DNA of 64,000 nucleotides from Ramlibacter montanisoli (GTDB lineage Bacteria > Pseudomonadota > Gammaproteobacteria > Burkholderiales > Burkholderiaceae_C). The DNA is taken from the NCBI RefSeq assembly GCF_013087525.1, contig NZ_JABFCS010000001.1, positions 2,480,001 to 2,544,000 on the forward strand. The letters are read 5' to 3'. The notes under the pieces were generated by a model. The model saw nothing but the letters and a program-made list of their open reading frames with translations, was not told the origin of the DNA and did not search any database. Shown here piece by piece: positions 15,001 through 27,000 of this stretch. The position numbers were made by a program, and so were the translations under genes. Each line of letters begins with the position of its first letter. Positions within the stretch are counted from its first letter, which is position 1.

Positions 15001-18000
15001 GCCGGACAAGCTGCTGCGCGCCGGCGACCGCTACTACCTGCTTGACGGCACGCGTCCGTACAACCCGGCGGCAGCCACGCCCGACCGCGCGCAGTACACG
15101 CTGGTCAGCGCCGCGGGCACGCGATACGAGATCAACGCCGCGCGGGGCGTCACCGGCATCGTGTTTGCCGACGGCGTGCGCCTGGGCGTCAGCGACAGCG
15201 GTGTCGTGGCCGCCAACGGCGACCTGATCCGCTTCGTCGCCGATGGCCAGGGACGCCTTTCCGCGGTGGTCGCGCCCGACGGGCGCATCTTCAGCTACGA
15301 GTACGACGACCAGGGTCGGCTGGTGAGCGCACGCAACCTGAGCGCCGCGCAATCGCAGCGCTATGCCTACGGCGCGCAGGGTGTGCTCGCCCTGTCGGCG
15401 GGCAGCGCGGGCGGCGTCGCGGTGACCTATGGTGGCGAGGCCACGGTGATGCCGATCGACGCCGATCTCGGTGCCGCGCTGGCCTATTTGAATGCCGGGC
15501 ATTCCGGCAGCCTCGCGGCGGGGCAGACCGCCCGGCTGACTTTCAGCGTGCGCGAGAGCGAGCTGCAGGCCACCGCCGGCGGCGCGGTCCTGCTCGGCGT
15601 GGTGGTGAGCGCCACCTCGGGTGACCTGATCCCCGCGCTGCCGCAGATCGACGGCCTGTCGCCCCTGGTAAGCCGGGTCGAGGGCAGTGAAGTCTTCGCG
15701 CTGTACCGGGTCGACAGCGCCGGCCTGAAGCGACTCGAGCTGGCCGGCAGCGGATCCGGAGACTATGCGCTGCGCCTGTTCGTCGCCGGCGACCTCAACG
15801 GCGACCAGCGCGTCGATGGCCGCGATGCACAAGCCATGGCCATCGCACGCGCCGGAGCCTACAGCATGGCGGCCGATGTGGAGCGCGACGGCGACGTCGA
15901 CGCTTCGGACGTGCAGCTGCTGTTCGCCAACCTGGGTTACGCCCCGAACCAGGCCCCGAGCGTCGCGTCCGGCGCCTTCAAGACCCACGTGGACCTGGCG
16001 GCCGACCGGGCGATCGGCAACCTGGTCACGGACCCGGAAGGCGACCGACTGAGCCTGCGCATCACCGGAACCAGCCAGGGCAGCGCGCAGATCGTCGGAG
16101 ACGGTCGGACCGTGCTGTTCACCCCGAGTGCCGGATTCACCGGCACCGGCACCGTCACGGTGGTCGCCGACGACGGTTACTCGGCATCCACGCCCACGAC
16201 GCTCAGCTTCACGGTGAGCGACTCGCCGCTGCTTGCCATCGATTTCGACCGCCGCGACTTCAAGCTGCGGCCCGGCGACCAGTACGCGGTGCGCCTGATC
16301 GGCACCTTCGCCGACGAGGCCGACGTGGCATTGCCGGCGGACTACCTGAGCTTCTCCAGCTTCGATCCGGCAGTGGCCGCGGTGAATGCGCGCGGCAGCA
16401 TCACGGCGCTGTCAGAAGGCAGCGGCGGCTTGCTGGTGACGCGCGGCGCCATCTCGGCGGCAGCGGCGATCGGCGTCGGCACGCCGCGCACGGCAGCACA
16501 GGTCTACACCTACTACAGCGGCATCGACGCCTACCCCGACAGCCTGGCGATGACGGCCGGCGCGCAGCGCCAGATGGTCGTGCAATGGGGGACCAACGAC
16601 GTGAGCCGCGCCGCCGACGGGGTGCGCTACGTGGTCGGCAACAGCGCCCTGCTGTCGATCACGGCCGATGGCCAGCTCACCGCGCTGGCCGAAGGCACGA
16701 CCACGGTGACGGCGATCTTCGAGTCGGGCGAACAAGTCATTCCAGTGACCGTGTTGCGGCCGCTGACCGGGCCCGCGGTCGTCGGTAGCGCAGCGGTCAT
16801 CGTCGAGGGCGACGGGGGCCAGTCCGTGGCGTTCGGCGCGGGCCAGTTGTCCGGTCCGGCAACGGTCAGCGTGACCACACTGGCCGAGGCGGACCTCGAG
16901 GTCGTGGTGCCCACCGTGATGGACTTCGCCGGGGCCTTCCGCCTGGACATCCAGGGGGCCACCGTCAATGGTCCGATCCAGATCGCCGCGCCCGTGGCGG
17001 GCGCCGTCGCGGGCGAGACGGTCTACTTCCTGCGCCAGATCGAGTCCAGCCTGGTCGACGGGACGCCGCAGAAATACTGGGCGGTGCTCGACACCGGCAT
17101 CGTCGGCGCCGACGGCGTGGCGCGCAGCACCTCGCCGCCGTGGCCGGGCCTGTCCAGCAACGGCAACATCCTCATCGCGCGTGCCAACCAGCCGCTGCGC
17201 ACCGTCACGCTGGACCTCGACGCCTGGATGGCGGCCAGCCAGATCCTTCTCGTCGGGGCCGCCACCGGCACGCTCGCCGGCGTGGCCATTGCGGGAACGC
17301 TGGCCACGGCGGTGCTCGTCTTCCCGATGATCTACCAGGCCACGCTGGTCAGGCTGTATGCGTCGTACGCCGAGCAAACGCTGACCACGGTGGTACCGAT
17401 CGATGTCGGCCAGACATCGACGCGCCTGCGCGTCAGCGTCGAACTGCCGCCTTCGCTGCCGTCGCTCGACCCGACGCTGACCGGCGCCTCGTTCGTCGCC
17501 GCGACGGCCAGCGTCACCATCACCGGCAGCGACTTCCTCGACGTGATCGACCCGTCCGCCGGTGCGCGCGTGGTCTTCCGCCAGGGCGGGCGGGACATCG
17601 TCGTCACCGCGAGCGCCGTCAGCGCGACTTCGGTCACCGTGACGGTGCCCGCGACCGTGGTGTTGGGCCTGGCCGACATCTTCATCGAGCGTGGCGAGAA
17701 AGTCGTCGCGATGGTCGGCGGCTCCTTGGGCAGCAACACGACCTGGGTGCGCAGCCGCAACAGCGTGCGCGTCGACAACCCCGGCGGCTATGGCTTCACC
17801 GGGCGCTTCGACGGCGTGTCCGTCATCGACGTGCAGTTCAAGGGCCAGCCGGGAACCGAGCAGGTCATCCAGAACATCGCCATCGTCACGCCCGACCCGG
17901 CGGCACCGCCGAGCCCGCCGAACCCACCGACGCCGCCTATCCCCCGTCAGGTCACGGGGACGCTGGTCACCAGCGACCTGTCACGCGCGTTTGCCATCGT

Positions 18001-21000
18001 GCGCCAGGACCGCGGACGCGGCTTGCATGCGGCTGTGGCGGTGATCGACGGGGTGGCACTGCGCCTGTCCGATGCCGACCCGACCACCAGCGCGGTGGAC
18101 ATGATCGAACTGCCGTTCATGTACGGTCCGCCGGACCCGACCGACCCGAGCGGCCTGGCCAACGAGCCCATGCTCAGCGCGATGGCGCTCGATCCGAACG
18201 GGCGTTACCTTTACGTTGGAGGCGGCGGCGCGATCTACGTGATCGACATCGACCCCGGCTCTCCGACCTTGCACCAGCGGGTGCAGACGATCGCGGCCCC
18301 GACGTTGACCGGCAAGTTCAACGACATGGCGGTCAATGCCGGCGGCACGCGGCTGTACGTCACGGCGCCGGCCACGGAGCTGTACGGCCCGACGCGCGAG
18401 CTGTCGTGGATGACGGGCACTTCCGGCACCCACCGCACCGCGGGCAAGGTCCTCGTGATCAATGTCGACGAGGCCGACCGACCCGTGCCGACGGCGACCA
18501 ATCCGACGCCGCTGAACGCGCGCAAGTGGCGCCAGGTGATCGCCGAGCTCGACGGCGGTGTCGAACCGTTCGGCATCAAGGCCACGAGCGACCCGAACCG
18601 CATGATGTTCACGTCGCGGCTGCGCAAGATCGTCGACCGCGCCCCTGACGACAACACGATCTACGGCCTCTCGACGATCCAGGTCACCTCCGACGACCCG
18701 CTGGCCTATGCGGCCGACCTGAAGGCGATCGACCTGACGGTCTCGCCGAACCCGAGCTTCCACTACCAGCTCAGCATCAAGAACCCGGCCGACGTCGTCG
18801 TCCTGCCGGACCTGAGCTACGCGTTCGTCAGCGACTGGTATGTGCCGCTGAGCGTGGGCCCGACCGGCGGCGCCTCGATGATCGAATACGAGGAGAAGCA
18901 CGAGACCGGCGCCAAGATCGCCATTGTCAAGGACCCGTTCGGGCCGAGCCCGAAGATCGTCGGCGCGACGACACCGATTCCCTTCGGCTTTGCCAACGAG
19001 CTCGAACTGTCGTCGGACAACAAGAAGCTGTATGCCGTCTACAAGGGCACCGGCGACATCGTGGTGTTCGACATCGAGAACCTGCTGCAGCGATCTCGCG
19101 TCGTGCCCTTGGTGCCGAACACGGCGACCACCGATGCCTCGGGTCGCCGCGTCGAGATGCTGCAGCGCTTCCCGATCGACAACCTGCCGCAGGAGCAAGA
19201 TCCGCCCATCATCCTCACCGACGTGCTGGTGGCGGTGCAGGACCTGCCGGTCAACCTGCCGGCGATCCCGGTGGCCGCGGCGATCCGCGGCCTGGCGATC
19301 CAGCCCAACGACCCGCTGACGCTGATCTCGCCGATCGACACGCGCGAGGTCAATGCACCCGGCTCGACGCTGACCTTCAAGTGGTCGGTCGACACCAGCC
19401 TGCTCGGTTCGGCCAGCTACACCTCGCGCGTCTTCCTCAGCGCACTGCCACCCGGCCTGGGGCTGTGGCCCAACGATGCGCCGAGCAGCCGCACGCCGAT
19501 CCTGGAGGCTGAAGCACCCGATCCGCTCAACATCCACGGCCTGCCCGACAACAACCCGAACCGCATCTACACCTCGGACTTCATCCCGGCCGGCACGAAC
19601 GAATTCACGTTGCCGTTCTCACCGGGTGTGCTGACCGCAGGCCAGCGCTATTACTGGGGCGTCGAGCTGAGGTCGGGCGGCGACAAGTTCAGCGAATCGG
19701 CGTCGTTCATCGCCAAGCCGCAGTCCAGCGGCACGACCTACAACGGGGTCACGATACTGACCCACGGCTTCCAGCTCGACCCCACCGGCGGCAGCGATCG
19801 CTTCGCGCAGCCCGAGCCCTTCATGCAACTGGCGCGGCTGATCGCCGACGCCAGCGGCGGCGGCGTGGTGCTCTCGTACGACAAGTTGACCGGCCAGTGG
19901 GTCGACGTGGCCAGCGGCCTCAAGGGCCTGGCGGCGCTGAAGCCGGGCAAGGCGGTGGTGCTGGTTTCGGACTGGTTCGGAATCCGACATCAGCGATGCG
20001 GGCTTCTCCGAAGCCGCCGCCGACGCGCTTTACGCGTCGCTGAAGGACCTGGACAACAAGGCGGGTGGCACGCTGTTCGGCTCCAAGCTGCACTTCATAG
20101 GCCACAGCCGCGGCACCGTCGTCAACAGCGAGATCGTGCAACGCCTGGGTACTTACGACCCGGCGGTGGCCGACGTCCACATGACGACGCTGGATCCCCA
20201 CGACTTCAAGCAGGATGCGCTGAAGGTGCCGGTCGAGTCCTTCCTGAAGACGATCACGACGGCGATCACGCTGGCCCAGGGCGCGATCGCGGCGGGTTCC
20301 GTTGCAGCGCCGCCCCTGGCCGCCGCGTTGCCGACCCTGCAAACCCTCAAGGCGAGCATCAACAAGGTGCTCGACCTGGCCAGCGCGCTGGGGATCGCAC
20401 TCGATATTCCGTACGACGATTTCAGCGATCCGGACGTCAAGCGCTGGAGCAACGTCGCCTTCCTCGACAACTACTTCCAGACCAACGGCTCCGGCGCAAT
20501 CACGGGGACCGTGGGCGGGCTGGCGCCGATCGGCGTGGCCGACTTTACCGCCACGCCGAACGGGATTTCGATCGACGGCGCCAACATCGATTGGTCACTC
20601 AACGGCGTGGCCGGGTTCACGCAGGACGACTTCAAGGGTTCGGTGCCGATTCCGATCCTGGGCCTGGGCGTGCCGCTGCCGATCAGCCTTGGGTTCGAGC
20701 TGGGCATCGGCGGCCCGCACAGCCGCGTATGGCAGTGGTATGCCGGCACGGCCGACACCAGCCTTTACCGTTTCGCCGATGCTCCCTTGTACCGCCGCGC
20801 GGTCGACCAGGGCGAGATCGCGCTGACCACCGCCGGCTTGCCGTCGTTCCGGTTCAACGAGCGCCCGTGGTACTGGAGCATTCCGGGCACGGCGCCCAGC
20901 AGCAGCGCCAGCGGCACGCCCTGGACCGACCCGGCTTCCATCTGGGAAGGCGTGACCAACGGCTGGTACTTCAGCGAGGTCGGCGGCGGCGCGTCGCAGC

Positions 21001-24000
21001 GCCCTGCTGCGCCGACACCGGCACCCGCGCCGGCGCCCGCGCCAGGGACACCGCCAGCGCCCACAGGCCCCGGCGTCCCGGTCAGCACCGACAACACCGA
21101 AGTCACGGCCGGCACCGAAGCGGTGCCTTCGGTCTTCAACGGCAATTTCGAGAACGGCTTGCGCCAGTCGCTGTGGCGCCGCCTGGTCGGCGGCGACAGC
21201 GGACGTTTCCCCCTGTCGTACGAGCTGCCCGGCTGGTCGTTCCATGGTGGATCGGGTTTCCATGTGAGCGCCCCGCTGGTCGGGGACATCGACGTGACCG
21301 GCTTGTTCGCCTTCGAAACCAACCCGACGACGGCCGCGATGAGCGTCTTCGAGAAGATCTATGACACGGTCGCCGACAAGATCATCGGCAAGCTCACCGA
21401 CAAGGTCATCGGCGACACATTGGGCGTTCCCGAGGAGCCCACGGCGAGCAGTTCACCGGGATACAAGACCTGGTACGACGACAACTGGGGCGAGGACAAG
21501 CCGTTCGCGCTGCGCCTGGAGGCGACCAAGAAGTTGTGGGAGATCACCGGCTCGATCCTGGAGGAGGCGAAGAAGCAAGGCTTGATCGCGCTGGACCTGA
21601 AGGACTACGTCAAGATCGACGGCGCGGGCTTCGACACGATCGGGCTCGATGCGGCGAAGGGTGCGATCAAGGCGGCACTGGTCTCCTGGCTGAAGTCTCA
21701 GCTCCCCAGTGGGGTGTCGAACTACGCGCTGCTGATGGGCGGCGGCAGCGCCCTGCGGGGCGTGCTGTCGGGAATGATCCCGGCCGGCGAAGGACGCCAG
21801 CTCGTCCAGGAGGTGGTGGCCAAGTTCGCGGGCGGTGGCATCAATCTCGACAAGGTCACGCACAACCGGCTGATGGTGCCCAGCACTGCGATGAACCAGC
21901 CCTTGCTGGCATTCAGCATCTTCGCGCCCTACCTGTCCTCGCCGGATGCCAAGCTGAAGATCACGTTCAAGCCGACCGATATGGATCCGGGGCTGGCCGC
22001 GGTCCCGCTGGCCCCGATCAGGCTGTCGCCGTCGATTTTCCAGCGCCTGAACTACAGCGTCGAGGTGCCGGACACCTTCAAGGGCAAGGCGGCGATGCTG
22101 GAGTTCGAGTTCGTGGGGATCGAGGTGCCCGACGACATCGAATTCGTCGGGCCCGGCGCCGTGCTGGGCATTGCGCGCCCGGCGACCCTGGACTTCCTCG
22201 CCAGCCAGCTCGTGTTCCTCGACGACGTGCGCTTCAGTGCGGGTCTGGAGGCGCGCATCGCCGCGCCCATCGTCGAGGGTGGCCAGGCACGCCTGGATGT
22301 CACGTTCGCTCCGGCCGACGCGGCGCAGCCGGTCCAGCTCTTCGTCGCCTGGAAGGACGGCAGCGCCCCGGAGAGCTTCACCGTGCCGGCCGGCACCACC
22401 TCGCACACCTTCTACCATTCCTACGCGGACGACAACCCCTCGGGGACGGCGCAGGACACACTGCTGGTGCAGGTCAACGCCACCAACGTCATCGGCGCCA
22501 GCACGGCCCAAGCCAGCCTGGAAATCAGCAACGTTGCGCCGGTCGTGAGCGGCCTGGCGCTGCAGGACCTGCGCCTCGACGAAAACAGCGTGGCCGTGCT
22601 CACCGGCAACTTCAGCGACCCGGCCCTGGGCAACGACGGCTACACCATCAAGGTCGATTGGGGCGACGGCCACGAAACCTCGGCAACCGTGCTGACGCTC
22701 CCCAGCGCCGGCGCACCCGGCACTTTCCGCGCCACGCACCTCTACCTGGACGACAAGCCGAGCCAGGGGACAGCGTTGGACACGCTGCCGATCAGGATCA
22801 CTGCGACGGACGACGACGGCGGCATTGGGACCGGGGCGACCACCATCGAGATCGCCAACAAGCCGCCGCGCATCGAGACGCTGGCGCTGGACGCATCGAC
22901 GATTGCCGAGGGCGAGAGCGCCGTGTTGCGCGGCACCATCTCCGACGACGGCTGGAGCGACGTGCACACGGTCACCGTGCAATGGGCCGGCCGCGCGCTG
23001 ACCGTGCCGGTCACGAGCACCGGGCCCGGCAGCGGCAGCTTCGTCGTCACGATTCCGATCGAAGACGACGACCCCTCGGGCAGCGACGGCGACGATCTGC
23101 GCTTCGACGTGCGGGTGGAGGACGACGACACCGGCCAGGCGAGCGACTTCCTCGACCTGCACGTGGCCAACGTCGCGCCCACGATGGGCGTGGCGGTCGA
23201 GGCGGCCAGCATCGTCGAAGGCGACACGGCGCGGCTGCTGCTCACGATCGCGGATGCGGGTGTGAACGACAGCTTCGAGCTCACGGTGGCGTGGGACGAC
23301 GGCGTGACGCAGGTGTTCGCGTTGCCGGCCGGCAGCAGCAGCTACACCGTCGAGCGCGAGTTCCTCGACGACGACCCGTCGGAAACGACTTCGGATGTGC
23401 GCAGCGCCGTGCTCACGCTGAAGGACGACGACGGCGGCGTGGCCAGCGACAGTGCCTCGCTGACGGTGAGCAATGCCGCCCCGTTGCCGGCTTGTTCCCC
23501 GATATCGCGGTCAACGCCAACCAGCCGTTCACGCTGCGGTCGACGTGGCTCGACAAGGGCGTGCTCGACGAATTCACCTTCCTGTGGGAGATCACCGATG
23601 CCGCCGGAACCCTGGTGGCCGGGTCGGACGAATTCGAGCCGACGCTGTCGCTTGCCCTGCCCGGGGTGTACACGGCGCTGTTCGAGGTCGAGGACGATGA
23701 CCACGGCAAGGGCGGCTACAGCCTGAAAATCGTCGTCGCCGACCTGATCGAGGTCGAAGCGAGCGCCGCCGACACGACGCTGAACGAGGGCGACCTCGCG
23801 CACATCGACGTGGCCGTGCCGGGCGCTCCGCCCGGCCAGCCCTACAGCGTCGAGATCGACTGGGGGACGGCACACCGGTCGGCGGCAGCGTGCTGCCCGA
23901 GCCGGGCGCCGACGGCGTGGCGCGCATGACGCTCAGCCACCAGTACCGCGACGACCGCCCGGGCGTGCAGCCTGACGCCTACCAGGCCCGCGTCACCTTC

Positions 24001-27000
24001 AAGTACTCGTTTGGCGGCGTCACCGGCGCGCTGCAGCCGGAATTCCACTTCGATTTCGCGGTGCGCAATGTCGCGCCGACGGCGACGCTGGCGGCTGTCA
24101 GGTCGCTCGCCACGCCGGGGTCGTTCGACCTCAGCGCCAGTCTGGTCGACCCGGGCCTGGACGACACATTCGCCTACACCTGGGACTTCGGCGACGGCAC
24201 GGTCGTGACCAATGCGGGTGCGAACGTCAGCCACAGCTTCAATGCGCCGCGGACCGTGACGCTGACAGTTGCAGACGACGACGGCGGCAGCGCACGCAGG
24301 ACCTTGCTCGTCAGTCCTGCAGGCGCGGCGGGTGCAGGCACGGGGACACAGGCAGGCAGCGGCGGGGAAGCGTCGGCCCTCGAAGCGGCGCTGGCGCCGC
24401 TGGCAGCGCAGGCCATCGCAGCATGGCGCGCCGTGGGCGCCGACACGAGTGACCTCGCCGATGTGCGCCTGGTGGTGGGCGACCTGGGCAGTGACGTGCT
24501 CGGACTGACGATGGCGCAGGACGGTGCGGCGTCCGTCATCACGATCGATGACGACGCGGCAGGGCGCGGCTGGTACATCGATGCCACTCCGGGCAGCAAC
24601 GAGGAATACGCGTTGACCGACGGTGCGTCGAGGCTCTGGACCCTGAGCGGCGCAGCCTCCGGCCGGATCGACTTGCTGTCCTTGCTGATGCACGAATACG
24701 GCCACACGCTGGAGTTGGCGCACAGCCAGGGCGGTGCGCCGGGCGTGATGGGCGTGACCCTGCATGTGGGCGAGCGGCGACTGCCGCAGGCCACCGACCT
24801 GCGCCAGCGCGCCGCGCCCGGTGTCTCGTCGTCCGACGCCGGGCTGCTGGCCAGCGGGGTCAGCAACGGCGACTTCGTCGACGGTTCGGCCTGGAGCACG
24901 CGCGGCGATGTGAACATCGCCGGTGGCAGCGCGACGCTGTCGGAGAGTGCGATCTTCAACACTCGCTTGTCGCAGCAGATGCTGGTCCCGCAGGGAGCGC
25001 GCTTCCTCGCCTTCGACCTGACGAACGTCGGGTTCGGCGTCGACGGCGAGGGCATCGGCGATGCCTTCGAAGTGGCGGTGCTCGACCTCGACACCGGCGC
25101 GTCCTTGTTGGGCGCCATCGGCATGACCCATACCGATGCGGCGATCAACATCCAGAGTGACGGACGGATCCACGCTGCCGCGGGCGTCACCTTCGACGGC
25201 GTGAGCAGCGCGCTGCTGCCCGGCAGCGGCAACATGCAGGTTCGCATCGACGTCTCGGCGCTCGCTGCCTCGCAGCCGCTGGTATTGAGCTTTGATCTGC
25301 TCGGGTTTGGTTCACGCACCAGTTCCATCGGCATCGACAACGTCGAGTTCATCGTCGACAGCAACCTCGCGCCGGCGGCGCTGGCCGACGCGTTCAGCCT
25401 GCCGCCGGACACCGCCCGCGTGTTCGACGTGCTGGCCAATGACGTCGACGCCAATGGCGATGTGCTCAGCGTCAGCGCTGTGAGCGCACCGACGCATGGC
25501 ACATTGACGATAGACCCCGCCGGCCAGCTGAGCTACCTGCCGGATGCCGGCTATGTCGGCAGCGATCGCTTCTTCTACCAGGTCACCGACGGCCGCATGA
25601 CCAGCGCCGCGACGGCGGTCGACATCTCGGTGCATGCCGGCAACGCCGCGCCGCTGCCACAACCCGACACCGCCGTCACCGTGCGCAACCAGCCCGTGAC
25701 GATCGCCGTGCTGGCCAACGACGTCGACGCCGACGGCGACCCCCTCGTGGTCGAACTGGTCAGCGGCCCCGCCCACGGCAGCGTGGTGCTCGGCGCGGAC
25801 AGCCGCATCACGTACACGCCAGGGGCCGACTTCGCCGGCAGCGACGCCTTGGTCTATCGTGTCAGCGACGGCATCGCTTGGTCAGAGCCGGTCAGCGTGG
25901 ACATCACGGTGAGGCCGGTGAACGACGCTCCGCAAGCCCTGGACGACAGTGCGTCGACCCCCGAGGACACGGCGGTGACGATCGACGTTCTGGCCAACGA
26001 CAGCGATCCCGACGGCAACAGCCTCGTGGTCGAACTCGTCACCGCCCCCGCCCACGGCAGCGCGGTGCTCGGCGCGGACGGCCGCATCACGTACACGCCG
26101 GGGCCGACTTCGCCGGCGGCGACGTGCTGGTCTACCGCGTCGGCGACGGCATCCTGTGGTCCGCATCCGCCACCGTGGCCATCACGGTCACTCCGGTCAA
26201 CGACGCGCCCGTGGCGCTGGCGGACAGCGTGGCCACCACCGAGGACACGCCGGTGACGATCGACGTGCTGGCCAACGACGCCGATGTCGATGCCGACAGC
26301 CTCGCTCCGGTAATCGTGCGCGGGCCGGCGCATGGCACGCTCACGCCAGGAGCCGGGGGCACCTTCACCTACACGCCCGCGGCCGATTTCAACGGCACGG
26401 ACGGATTCAGCTACCGGGCCGACGACGGCCGAACCGGTAGCGCCGAGACCGAGGTGCTGGTGACGGTCACGCCGGTGAACGACCCGCCGCTGGCCACCGG
26501 CGGCCGCGCAGTGCTGGACGAAGACACGACGGTGACGCTGCACGCCGCCCACTTCGCCATGGCCGATCCGCAGGACGTCCCGGGGCATGGCTTGCGCGAA
26601 GTGCAGATCACCCAGCTCCCCGTCTCCGGCGTGCTGACCCTGGATGGCATCGCGCTCACCGCGCCGGTCACGGTGACGCTGGCCGACCTCGCCGCGGGCC
26701 GCCTGCGGTTCGCACCGCCCGCCGATGCCCATGGGCCCGGCTACGCAACCCTGCGTTATCGCGTCCGCGACGACGGCGGCGGCGCGGATCTGTCCGTGGC
26801 CGACGCCGCATTGGTCCTCGACGTGCGCGCCGTCAACGATGCACCCGTGATGGAAAGCGTGGCCGATGTGCAGGTCGACGCGGGCGAAATGGTGACGGTG
26901 CAGCTGAGCGCCACCGATGTCGACTCGGCGGCGCCGTTCGCCTTCACGGTCACGGCTGGCCCCGAGGGCGCCAGCATCGATGCCGACGGTCGCCTGCGCT

